Position numbers and translations under genes: made by a program. From assembly GCA_001802645.1 (NCBI GenBank), contig MGZJ01000008.1, forward strand, positions 1 through 32,786: a stretch of 32,786 nucleotides of DNA, in the 5' to 3' direction. Below the pieces are notes generated by a model. It had not been told where the DNA came from. It searched no databases and saw only the letters and a program-made list of their open reading frames with translations. Of the stretch, positions 7,854 through 15,553 are shown one piece after another (positions within the stretch are counted from its first letter, which is position 1; each line of letters begins with the position of its first letter). Source of the stretch: Geobacteraceae bacterium GWC2_53_11 (GTDB lineage: Bacteria > Desulfobacterota > Desulfuromonadia > Geobacterales > Pseudopelobacteraceae).

Positions 7854-10166
7854 ATGGAAAGAAAGCTTCAAACCCACCCAGCTCATAACGGTTTTTGGTC
7901 TACAATAGTATTGTTCGGCATAACGCTGGCAGTCGTTGCCCTGCTGGGCATTTCCGGCTATGTGTTTTATCTGATGGCAAAACTTCCCCGGGTTGACCGG
8001 CTGGCGGACTACAAACCCCCCATCGTCTCGCAGGTGTTTGGCGATGATGGCACCCTGGTGGGAGAGTTCTACCTGGAACGCCGCATCGTGGTGCCGGTCA
8101 ACAAAATGCCGCGCAAACTGATTCAGGCCTTTGTTTCGGCGGAAGACTCAAATTTCTACTCTCATAAGGGCATCGACTACCTGGGAATCGTCCGGGCTGC
8201 CGTCAAGAACGTACTTTCCATGAGTAAAAAAGAGGGCGCTTCCACCATCACCCAGCAGGTGACAAAATCGATGCTGCTGTCACCGGAGAAGAAGTTTTCC
8301 CGCAAAATCAAGGAGGCCATTCTTGCCAAGCGAATGGAAGAACGACTCTCCAAAGATGAAATCCTGTACCTTTACCTGAACCAGATCTATCTCGGCAGCG
8401 GTTCATACGGTGTCCAGGCGGCGGCGGAGACCTATTTCGGCAAAAACGTCGAGCAGCTCAACCTGGCGGAAATGTCCATGCTGGCAGGGCTTCCAAAAGC
8501 GCCCAACGCCTACTCCCCCATCAAGCACCTTGAAAAGGCCCGCGAACGTCAGGGGTACGTGCTTGATCGCATGACCAAGGAAGGATACATCACCAGCGCC
8601 GAAGCCGATCACGCCAGGAAGACACCCATTGTTCTGCAACCCATGAAAAAGGTGAATAACGAGCAATCCGCCTACTTTCTTGAACATCTGCGAATCCAGC
8701 TGGAACAAAAATACGGTGAAGACCAGCTTTACAAAGGCGGGCTGAAAATTTACACCACCATGAACGCCGCCATGCAGCGCGCGGCGTACGACAGTCTCCG
8801 CAAAGGTCTTAAAGAAGTTGACAAGCGCCAGGGGTTCCGGGGGCCGGCCAAATATCTGGCGGAAGGCGAAGTCGATAACTTCTGCAGCAAAGCTGAAGAT
8901 TCGATTGATTCGGTCGCTCTTAAAACGGGAGAAACCTATCAGGGTGTTGTTGTCGGCTTCAACCCTGAAAAAGGGGAGGCTCTGGTCAGGGTTGGGGAAC
9001 GCAAAGGGATCCTTTCCCGAAAAGGCATGTCATGGGCCGGCAAACTCGGCATGCTCAACCACTATGGCAAACCTGAAAAGGGGAACAAGGGTCTGACGCT
9101 CGGTTCCGTCATAGAAGTCTCGGTTGTCGCCCCTGAGATCAACAGGGAAGGCGCCCAGTTTGCCCTTGACCAGACACCCGAAGTGCAGGCGGCCCTGGTC
9201 TCAATCGATCCCCGCAGCGGCGGTGTCAAAGCCATGGTCGGCGGCTACGACTTCAAAAAAAGCCAGTTCAATCGTGCCATGCAGGCCAAGCGAAACGCCG
9301 GATCAGCCTTCAAGCCGATCATCTATGCCGCAGCCCTGGATAAAGGGCTGACCCCTGCAACTATCATTGAAGATGAGCCGATAGAATATCCGGACGGCTC
9401 CGGCGGCACCTGGAAACCCCAAAACTATGATCGCGAGTTCCGTGGCCCCGTCACCATGCGTGAAGCGCTGACCAATTCCATCAATATTGTCAGTGTCAAG
9501 ATCATGGAGCAAATCGGTGCTCAATACACGGCAGAATACGCCAAAAAACTGGGTTTCACCTCGCCAATTCCTGCCAACCTGGCTCTGGCGCTGGGTGCGG
9601 CCTCAATTTCCCCCTTTGAACTAACCTCTGCCTACACTGTCTTTGCCAATAACGGGATACTGACACCGCAATATTTCATTACCAAGGTAACCGACACCGA
9701 TGGCACGGTGCTCCAGGAAACACCTCCCCCCGCCCCGGTTCCGGTTATTTCACCTGAAACCGCCTATGTCATAACCAATCTGATGCAAAGTGTCGTTTCA
9801 AGCGGCACCGGACACCGGGCATCGCTTATCGGAAGACCGGTGGCAGGAAAAACCGGCACTACGAACGGTGCAAAGGATGCCTGGTTTATCGGCTATATTC
9901 CGCAACTGGTGACCGGAGTATGGGTCGGGTATGACCAGGAACGTTCTCTCGGCAGCGGCGGGACCGGCGGTCAGGCTGCCGCGCCGATCTGGGGCGACTT
10001 CATGCAGAAGGCGATCATGTCGCTGCCTGCCGAAGATTTTACGGCTCCGGAAAATGTATCGTTTGTCCTGATCAATCCGCGCACCGGCAAACTGGCCAAG
10101 GAAGGCACCGCCGGAGCCGTCATGGAATGCTTCATCAAAGGGACAGAGCCGTCTTCGTACGATTAG
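7854..10166 (+). CDS. mrcA: Class A penicillin-binding protein 1A (glycosyltransferase/transpeptidase)
   Basis: This 770-residue bifunctional peptidoglycan synthase is anchored by one N-terminal helix (about residues 15-40). The GT51 glycosyltransferase domain follows: AEDSNFYSHKG with the catalytic Glu at about residue 97, GASTITQQVTKSML, KRMEERLSKDEIL and YLNQIYLGSGSYGVQAAA. An OB-like insert lies between the domains (around TGETYQGVVVGFNPEKGEAL). The transpeptidase domain has SAFK (Ser484), SIN in TNSINIVS, and KTGTTNGAKDAWF (Lys666). An AGGAAGG lies just upstream of the ATG. It ends before a symmetric terminator that it shares with the convergent L,D-transpeptidase gene, so both cross-linking chemistries sit next to each other. 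Confidence 0.97.
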   Translation: MERKLQTHPAHNGFWSTIVLFGITLAVVALLGISGYVFYLMAKLPRVDRLADYKPPIVSQVFGDDGTLVGEFYLERRIVVPVNKMPRKLIQAFVSAEDSNFYSHKGIDYLGIVRAAVKNVLSMSKKEGASTITQQVTKSMLLSPEKKFSRKIKEAILAKRMEERLSKDEILYLYLNQIYLGSGSYGVQAAAETYFGKNVEQLNLAEMSMLAGLPKAPNAYSPIKHLEKARERQGYVLDRMTKEGYITSAEADHARKTPIVLQPMKKVNNEQSAYFLEHLRIQLEQKYGEDQLYKGGLKIYTTMNAAMQRAAYDSLRKGLKEVDKRQGFRGPAKYLAEGEVDNFCSKAEDSIDSVALKTGETYQGVVVGFNPEKGEALVRVGERKGILSRKGMSWAGKLGMLNHYGKPEKGNKGLTLGSVIEVSVVAPEINREGAQFALDQTPEVQAALVSIDPRSGGVKAMVGGYDFKKSQFNRAMQAKRNAGSAFKPIIYAAALDKGLTPATIIEDEPIEYPDGSGGTWKPQNYDREFRGPVTMREALTNSINIVSVKIMEQIGAQYTAEYAKKLGFTSPIPANLALALGAASISPFELTSAYTVFANNGILTPQYFITKVTDTDGTVLQETPPPAPVPVISPETAYVITNLMQSVVSSGTGHRASLIGRPVAGKTGTTNGAKDAWFIGYIPQLVTGVWVGYDQERSLGSGGTGGQAAAPIWGDFMQKAIMSLPAEDFTAPENVSFVLINPRTGKLAKEGTAGAVMECFIKGTEPSSYD

Positions 10167-10189
10167 TGTCCGCATCTGCCACACCACAA

Positions 10190-10228
10190 AAAAAGGGGGG
10201 CGCCGAATAACCCGGCACCCCCCTTTTT
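10190..10228. terminator. Bidirectional rho-independent terminator
   Basis: An A5-G6 arm (10190-10200) plus GCCG (10202-10205) pairs with CGGC (10213-10216) plus a C6-T5 arm (10218-10228). There is one internal mismatch and a 7 nt loop. The stem is flanked by A and T runs, so it works in both directions. It lies between the convergent PBP and L,D-transpeptidase genes. Confidence 0.88.
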
Positions 10229-10255
10229 CGTAACAGAAATCTTGTTCGCACGTAA

Positions 10256-11467
10256 TTACAGCGAAATATCCTCGGCAATCCCGTTCTTCTGTTTTACGAC
10301 GGCCTTGAACTTGTCCCAGTCAACCAGCCCGGAAAGCTTCTGCTTCTCAATCATCCTGCGGGCCTCATCAGCCAAACCGCTGCTCATCTTGTAGATATCC
10401 TGATGTACTTCCAGAAAGACCCTTCGATTCTCGGTAACAACCACTTTTACCGGTTTATAGATAATCTCACCTCGCGTATTCACCTTTATCTGCGGGAAGA
10501 ACTCTTCCATGGTGCTCGGCGCCAGCCGGATGCAGCCATGGCTGGAAAAACTGTATATTGACGACGGCTTGGTGGTGCTATGAATCATAATGCCGGGGAT
10601 CGTGGTTCTCATGGCATACTTACCAAGCGGATTCTCCGGACCGGGAGGGAGACTGGTTACAACATCTTTGCCTTTTTCTTCCATTTCACTCTGAATTGAC
10701 GGCGGCACCGTCCAGGTCGGATCTTTCATTTTGGCCGTGATCTTGAACTTGCCAACCGGAGTCTGCCAGACATACTTTTCATTTTTCGTCGGCGAACCGA
10801 GCGCCACCGGAAGAGATGTAACCAGACTGCCCCGCTGGAAATAATAGAGCGTCCGGTCCGGTATATTGATGACAATGCCATCCTTCATGGTATGCGGGAT
10901 GATTTTGCGGTTATTATAGGAAAGTTTTTGCCCGATCTTGAGGGTAGCTTTGGCATCCAGTTTATTCATGCTGCGCAGATGCTGCTGCGTCACCCCCAGT
11001 TTTGCGGCGACAAGGCGAACCGTATCTGATTTTACGACCGTGTAGACACCTTGTGAGCCGACAAGACGGTCGGAAACCGGTTCCGGACTCTGCGTGTTTT
11101 CGGCGCTTTGAACAGGCTGCTCCGGTACGGACTCATTCCCGGGAAGAGCCTCGGGCACCGGTGGCGTTTGGGCCTCTTTGAGCATCAATTCTATTATCTG
11201 GCTCTTCTGAAGTGCCAACAGGTAAAACTTGTCGGCGGTCTCTTTTTCACCAACCATGGCGTAGCGCTGCGCAACTTCAAAGACCAGATCAAGGCTTTTC
11301 ATATCATCCGGATACTTCAGAGCAGTATCATTCTGATGCAGGTTTGATACCGCCGATTCGGCATCCTGTCTGACGTCGGCAACGGCAGGAGTTGCAAACA
11401 ACAAAAGGACAAGGAGATACACGGACCGGAATACATATGATTTATACTGTTTAATATGAGATTTCAT
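10256..11467 (-). CDS. Exported LysM / YkuD L,D-transpeptidase
   Basis: This 403-residue exported enzyme probably makes 3-3 peptidoglycan cross-links or attaches proteins to the wall. A Sec signal peptide covers about residues 1-30 and ends ATPAVA. A helical, low-complexity region follows, with a Pro/Glu-rich linker. One LysM domain begins near residue 137 (GVYTVVKSDTVRLVAAKLGV). The YkuD domain runs from about residue 192 to 340: TPVGKFKI, then IMIHSTTKPSSIYSFSSHGC with catalytic Cys near 308 followed by IRLAP. A C-terminal tail of about 60 residues ends with KQKNGIAEDISL. The Shine-Dalgarno is weak. It is convergent with the PBP gene. The in vivo acceptor is not readable from sequence. Confidence 0.92.
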   Translation of the reverse strand: MKSHIKQYKSYVFRSVYLLVLLLFATPAVADVRQDAESAVSNLHQNDTALKYPDDMKSLDLVFEVAQRYAMVGEKETADKFYLLALQKSQIIELMLKEAQTPPVPEALPGNESVPEQPVQSAENTQSPEPVSDRLVGSQGVYTVVKSDTVRLVAAKLGVTQQHLRSMNKLDAKATLKIGQKLSYNNRKIIPHTMKDGIVINIPDRTLYYFQRGSLVTSLPVALGSPTKNEKYVWQTPVGKFKITAKMKDPTWTVPPSIQSEMEEKGKDVVTSLPPGPENPLGKYAMRTTIPGIMIHSTTKPSSIYSFSSHGCIRLAPSTMEEFFPQIKVNTRGEIIYKPVKVVVTENRRVFLEVHQDIYKMSSGLADEARRMIEKQKLSGLVDWDKFKAVVKQKNGIAEDISL

Positions 11468-11543
11468 AACGGCGCTTCTTGTACAATATCATCAGCCGAC
11501 AATGCAAACTTATTCTGTCAACTTCAGGCGGTGAAAGACAAAA

Positions 11544-11572
11544 CGCCCCCGCCGGAATCTCCAGCGGGGGCG
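11544..11572 (-). terminator. Terminator downstream of hcp
   Basis: CGCCCCCGC (11544-11552) pairs perfectly with GCGGGGGCG (11564-11572) around an 11 nt loop. Read on the minus strand it is followed by TTTTGTCTTT, a good termination tract, 26 bp after the hcp stop. Confidence 0.8.
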
Positions 11573-11597
11573 CGCGTCAAATGTACTCTGTCAATAC

Positions 11598-13199
11598 CTA
11601 CCCGAGAATCGCCTTGATATCGGCTTCAGCGGTCGTAATCGGTGCGATGTTGAAGTTCTCAACCAGGAAGTTGAGGACGTTCGGGGTGATGAATGCCGGC
11701 AGCGTCGGTCCGAGCTTGATGTTCTTGATACCCAGGGAGAACAGGGTCAGAAGGATAACAACCGCCTTCTGCTCGTACCAGGAAAGAATCATCGATAGCG
11801 GCAGGTCGTTGACGCCGCATTCGAAGGCTCCGGCCAAAGCAACGGCAATCTGGATGGCAGAGTAAGCGTCGTTGCACTGACCGACGTCGAGCAGGCGCGG
11901 AATGCCGCCGATGTCGCCGAACTCCAGCTTGTTGAAACGGTACTTGCCGCAGGCCAGGGTCAGGATAACCGTATCCTGCGGAAGCTTCTCGGCAAATTCG
12001 GTGTAGTAGTTACGCCCCGATTTGGCGCCGTCGCAGCCGCCGATCAGGAAGAAGTGCTTGATAGCGCCGGATTTTACGGCTGCAACGACCTTGTCAGCTA
12101 CGCCCAATACTGCATTGTGACCGAAGCCGGTCAGAATTTCCTGGCCGGGGTTATCCGGGAAGCCGGGGAGTTCAAGAGCCTTGTTGATGACAGCGCTGAA
12201 ATCCCAGCCGTCAACATGCTTCACGTCAGGCCAGGCAACGAGGCCCCAGGTGTAGAGACGGTCTTTGTAACTGTCGGACGGCTTCTGGATGCAGTTGGTG
12301 TTGAAGATGATTGAACCGGGGAAGTTGACGAACTCCTTGGCCTGGTCCTGCCATGCGCCGCCGAAGTTGCCTACCAGGTGCGAATACTTCTTCAGACCGG
12401 GATAGCCGTGGGCCGGGAGCATCTCGCCATGGGTATAGATATTGATCCCTTTGCCTTCGGTCTGCTTGAGCAGTTCTTCCAGCATCTTCAGGTCGTGGCC
12501 GGTGACGAGGATAGCCTTGCCCGCCTTGGTGCCGAGCTGCACAGCGGTCGGGACCGGATGGCCGTACGCGTCGGTATGAGCAGTGTTGAGGAGCCCCATG
12601 ACGGTCAGGTTCTGCTTGCCGCACTCCATGGAGAGCCCGACAAAGTCCATCAGCCCCAGATTAGCGTCGGTTGTAGCGGCCAGCGCTTTCTGGAAAAAGG
12701 CCATAACATCATCATCGGTTTTGCCGAGAATCATGGCGTGATCCATATAGGCTGCCATCCCCTTGAGACCGTACATCAGGATCTCGATTACGGAACGGAT
12801 GTCTTCGTTGACGTGCTGGGTGTTGATGCCATGGGCCTCGCCCTGCGTGGTCATGCCGGCAAGATCGTCAGCCGGTTTCCAGTCAGCGACCGGTCCGGAC
12901 AGTGTGACTCCGGCAGCGGCTTTTGCTTTTTCTTTCAGCTCAAAGCACTGTTTGATCATGCCGCCGATGCGGGCAGGCTCAAAGTCTACATTGGTAACGG
13001 TGGTAAAAAGCCCTTCAATGGTAAAGCGGTCAATCTCGGCATTCCGCCCCAGCTTGTCGGCGTACAGCGCGAGGCTTTTCAGGCCGTACAACAGATGATC
13101 CTGCAGTGCCGCTACCTCAGGTTTCTTGCCGCATACGCCGGAAATGTTACAGCCGACTCCGTTTGCTGCCTGCTCGCATTGATTACAAAACATACTCAT
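11598..13199 (-). CDS. hcp: Hybrid cluster protein (hydroxylamine reductase / NO detoxification), class I
   Basis: This 533-residue cytoplasmic iron-sulfur protein is implicated in removing nitric oxide and hydroxylamine. It starts MSMFCNQCEQ; the N-terminal cysteines are spaced C-x2-C-x8-C-x5-C (CNQC then CNISGVC), the class I pattern of strict anaerobes. Hybrid-cluster ligands lie in the conserved segments GFGHNAVLG, FNTNCIQKP, LACGKYRFN and LDVGQCNDAYSA. The frame is open to 13289, but the ATG at 13199 has GGGAG about 10 nt upstream and matches the family start. It is divergent from a DUF362 iron-sulfur protein gene, with a palindromic operator between. It is monocistronic, ending at a clear terminator. 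Confidence 0.97.
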   Translation of the reverse strand: MSMFCNQCEQAANGVGCNISGVCGKKPEVAALQDHLLYGLKSLALYADKLGRNAEIDRFTIEGLFTTVTNVDFEPARIGGMIKQCFELKEKAKAAAGVTLSGPVADWKPADDLAGMTTQGEAHGINTQHVNEDIRSVIEILMYGLKGMAAYMDHAMILGKTDDDVMAFFQKALAATTDANLGLMDFVGLSMECGKQNLTVMGLLNTAHTDAYGHPVPTAVQLGTKAGKAILVTGHDLKMLEELLKQTEGKGINIYTHGEMLPAHGYPGLKKYSHLVGNFGGAWQDQAKEFVNFPGSIIFNTNCIQKPSDSYKDRLYTWGLVAWPDVKHVDGWDFSAVINKALELPGFPDNPGQEILTGFGHNAVLGVADKVVAAVKSGAIKHFFLIGGCDGAKSGRNYYTEFAEKLPQDTVILTLACGKYRFNKLEFGDIGGIPRLLDVGQCNDAYSAIQIAVALAGAFECGVNDLPLSMILSWYEQKAVVILLTLFSLGIKNIKLGPTLPAFITPNVLNFLVENFNIAPITTAEADIKAILG

Positions 13200-13268
13200 G
13201 TCTGTGTCTCCCTTTCGTTGGTGGTGTAAACTCGTGTGATGAGTTTTTTTTGTTTTTGTGATAGGAAC

Positions 13269-13274
13269 AGTATA
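13269..13274 (-). promoter_or_regulatory. Predicted -10 element of hcp
   Basis: TATACT on the minus strand is a near-consensus -10 element. It would start transcription near 13260-13263, leaving a leader of about 60 nt. No good -35 is present. The TTGAC-N4-GTCAA palindrome is centred about 39-41 bp upstream of that start, the usual place for a class II Crp/Fnr-type activator. Confidence 0.5.
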
Positions 13275-13294
13275 CTGCCTAATCGACAAATTAC

Positions 13295-13308
13295 TTGACG
13301 GTTGTCAA
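13295..13308. promoter_or_regulatory. Palindromic operator TTGAC-N4-GTCAA, HcpR/Fnr-type
   Basis: A perfect 5-4-5 inverted repeat, TTGACGGTTGTCAA, lies between the divergent hcp and DUF362 genes. Its form matches the Crp/Fnr family (Fnr itself prefers TTGAT-N4-ATCAA). In deltaproteobacteria the regulator HcpR is known to control hcp through TTGAC-type palindromes. The assignment to HcpR is inference; the palindrome is directly visible. It is 27 bp from the DUF362 start codon, so it could repress or activate that gene differently. Confidence 0.72.
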
Positions 13309-13335
13309 AAAAATCATATTTAGAGGAGAAATCCG

Positions 13336-14439
13336 ATGTCTAAAGTCTTTTTCACCGATATGCGTGCGGGACACAAAGAGAACCTGTTTGATAAAATAGC
13401 CAAATTACTGACCCTGGCCGGATTACCGCAAACCGTTACCGAGGGCGACCTGACGGCGGTCAAGATCCATTTCGGCGAAAAGGGCAACCATACCTACATT
13501 CGCCCGGTTTTTGCCCGGCGGGTTGTGGAAGAGATCAAGAAACTGGGGGCGCTGCCGTTTCTGACCGATTCATCCACGCTCTATCCCGGTCAGCGCAAGG
13601 AGGCGGTATCGGCTCTGACCTGCGCCATTGAAAACGGTTTTGGCTATGCCTGTGTGGGTGCGCCGCTGGTCATCAGCGACGGCCTGCGCGGCGTAACTGA
13701 AACCGAAGTAGCCGTTGACGGTAAACTGCTGAAGAAGACCTACATCGGTACCGAAATTGTCGAGGCCGATTCAATTGTGGCCATGACGCACTTCAAATGC
13801 CACGAGTTGACCGGCTTTGGCGGGGCGATCAAGAACCTGGGCATGGGCTGCGCCAGCCGCAAGGGGAAACTGGTGCAGCACTCCACCGTCGCTCCCAAGG
13901 TGTCGGAGAAGAACTGCATCGGCTGCAGCATCTGCCTCCGTTCGTGCGCCCACAAAGCAATTATGATTGCGGACGGCAAGGCGATCATCGATCCGCAGAA
14001 ATGCGCCGGTTGTTCCCGCTGCATCACGGTCTGCCCGGTCAAGGCGATCAACATCCAGTGGAACGCCGCCGCCGACATGGTCATGCGCAAGATGGCCGAA
14101 TACGCCAAGGGGGCGCTGACCGGCAAGGATGGCAAGGTCATCTACATCAACTTCATCACCCAGGTATCTCCAGCCTGCGACTGTTACGGCCACTCCGACG
14201 CTCCCATTGTCAACGACATCGGCATTTGCGCTTCCACCGATCCGGTGGCGATAGACCAGGCCTGCGCCGATCTGGTCAACGGAGCGCGCGGCAACGAAGA
14301 TTCGGCCTTGCAGACCGGTCACGAACCGGGTGGTGACAAGTTCCGCGGCTGCTGGCCGGAGATCCCGTGGGAGATACAGCTGGAGCATGGGGAGAAGATT
14401 GGCTTGGGGAGCAGAGTGTATGAGTTGGTGAGAGTGTAA
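13336..14439 (+). CDS. DUF362 domain protein with two 4Fe-4S clusters
   Basis: This 367-residue cytoplasmic iron-sulfur protein has a DUF362 domain. The N-terminal part (MSKVFFTDMRAG; KIHFGEKGNHTYIRP; LTDSSTLYPGQRKEA) matches the domain core. Two ferredoxin-type motifs begin near residue 194 (CIGCSICLRSCAHKA) and 223 (CAGCSRCITVCPVKA). The C-terminal half resumes DUF362, with VSPACDCYGHSDAPIVNDIG and DPVAIDQACADLVN. The biochemical function of the family is not settled. The Shine-Dalgarno GAGGAG is strong. Its promoter region is shared with hcp and contains the TTGAC palindrome, so a role supplying electrons in nitrosative stress is possible but unproven. Confidence 0.9.
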   Translation: MSKVFFTDMRAGHKENLFDKIAKLLTLAGLPQTVTEGDLTAVKIHFGEKGNHTYIRPVFARRVVEEIKKLGALPFLTDSSTLYPGQRKEAVSALTCAIENGFGYACVGAPLVISDGLRGVTETEVAVDGKLLKKTYIGTEIVEADSIVAMTHFKCHELTGFGGAIKNLGMGCASRKGKLVQHSTVAPKVSEKNCIGCSICLRSCAHKAIMIADGKAIIDPQKCAGCSRCITVCPVKAINIQWNAAADMVMRKMAEYAKGALTGKDGKVIYINFITQVSPACDCYGHSDAPIVNDIGICASTDPVAIDQACADLVNGARGNEDSALQTGHEPGGDKFRGCWPEIPWEIQLEHGEKIGLGSRVYELVRV

Positions 14440-14515
14440 TCGTCAACGGAGAGGGAACTGTTTTTCAAGACGTTTGCACGTGCCCCGACGTATAAACCTT
14501 AAATCGGCAGCTACT

Positions 14516-14630
14516 CACGCGGAGACGCGAAGAAATTAAACATGTTACGTCAATTAATGCTTACACCAATTAGGTGACCGTTTATATGTAATTACCTGAT
14601 TATGCTCCGCGTTCTCCGCGGCTCCGCGTG
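14516..14630. repeat. Inverted CGCGGAG-type repeats in and next to a gene end
   Basis: CACGCGGAG (14516-14524) and CTCCGCGTG (14622-14630) are perfect 9 bp inverted copies about 97 bp apart. The right copy belongs to a triplet of CTCCGCG units (14605-14630), and the left copy continues into a partial second unit. Sequences of this kind recur between genes in Geobacter-like genomes, to my knowledge. The right block lies inside the 3' end of the minus-strand gene ending at 14600. The rest of the 14440-14599 gap shows no gene or clear terminator. Confidence 0.6.
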
Positions 14631-15553
14631 CAACTGCTTTTCCAGGATAAAACCGATTTCTTTTTCGTATCCTTGGGACCGCGTTTCGGAAACTTTTTCA
14701 CCTGAATTGCGACACCCTGTAACTTCTGCCCTTTTCTGAGTGTCACCGAAAAGGGTTTAAACTCATCCGTTATATTGAGATACTCCCCTGTTTCCGGGGA
14801 CCCGCCACCGTAAACGCTTCTGACTTTCAGATAAAATGTGCCGCTGCCATGGACACGTAGTTGGTATGAGCCGTTTTTACCGGTCCGTTCCGAAATAAAG
14901 ACCGGCCTTCCGGTGATCTCCTGTGACAGATAGGCAAAGATCACCGCACCCTCCAGAGGCTTTCCCTCCATATCGGTAACAATCCCTGCAATTGAGGTAA
15001 CCCCCTCCTCACTCTTGCTCATCTCCGGCGTCCAGAGGAACGCGCCGGGGAGTGCGCCGAGGTCCAGCGTAGCGCCTGATGCAACGGCCAACGGCAGTGG
15101 ATTCCATGCAGGATCTCCGTGAAAATAATGGAATTCCCTTTCCGTGGGCGGGCCCATTTCTGCCTCGGGATTTTTTTGGGCTGCCGTTAAAAAATAGGTT
15201 CCCTCCGAAATCGCCATGGAAAATTTTCCATCCGCATCAAGACCGGATATCAGGTCGGGTACACGCCAGTATTTATCCCTGGAAGGTGGCGGCCCCATTG
15301 ACTTATTGAACAGGTAGACCATCCAGTTGACCATCGGGTTCTTGTCAGGAGAGACGATCTGACCGGCGAGAGTTGCATCGGCAGCTTTCCCGGTTTTTTG
15401 CCGTTCAAGCGTGCGAGAGCGTTCCCTGTTTGCAGGTGACACCGGGGAGTTCGCAACTTGGCCATCCTCCCGTGGCGCTGCACAGACCAATCCGGAGTCT
15501 GTCAGGAGTTGAAGCGCCAGAAAAACACATATGAATCCGGTTGTTCTACCCAT
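14600..15553 (-). CDS. Exported protein with carboxypeptidase-regulatory-like domain
   Basis: This 317-residue protein begins with a signal peptide (MGRTTGFICVFLALQLL, cleavage likely near VCAA). Residues about 60-170 form a first beta-rich region (AGQIVSPDKNPMVNWMVYLF). Residues about 185-290 carry a carboxypeptidase-regulatory-like or transthyretin-like sandwich (IAGIVTDMEGKPLEGAVIFA; GSYQLRVHGSGTFYLKVRS). The function is unknown; such domains often occur in surface and binding proteins. Its ATG directly follows the TAA of the propeller/FnIII gene (TAAATG), so it belongs to the same operon. The last residues (TRSRGERGA) come from a CGCGGAG repeat, so the natural C-terminus may have been altered. 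Confidence 0.75.
   Translation of the reverse strand: MGRTTGFICVFLALQLLTDSGLVCAAPREDGQVANSPVSPANRERSRTLERQKTGKAADATLAGQIVSPDKNPMVNWMVYLFNKSMGPPPSRDKYWRVPDLISGLDADGKFSMAISEGTYFLTAAQKNPEAEMGPPTEREFHYFHGDPAWNPLPLAVASGATLDLGALPGAFLWTPEMSKSEEGVTSIAGIVTDMEGKPLEGAVIFAYLSQEITGRPVFISERTGKNGSYQLRVHGSGTFYLKVRSVYGGGSPETGEYLNITDEFKPFSVTLRKGQKLQGVAIQVKKFPKRGPKDTKKKSVLSWKSSCTRSRGERGA

Noticed and set aside
12378-13229. Long plus-strand ORF of 283 codons opposite hcp
   Set aside because: It is a shadow of hcp on the other strand, produced by codon bias.
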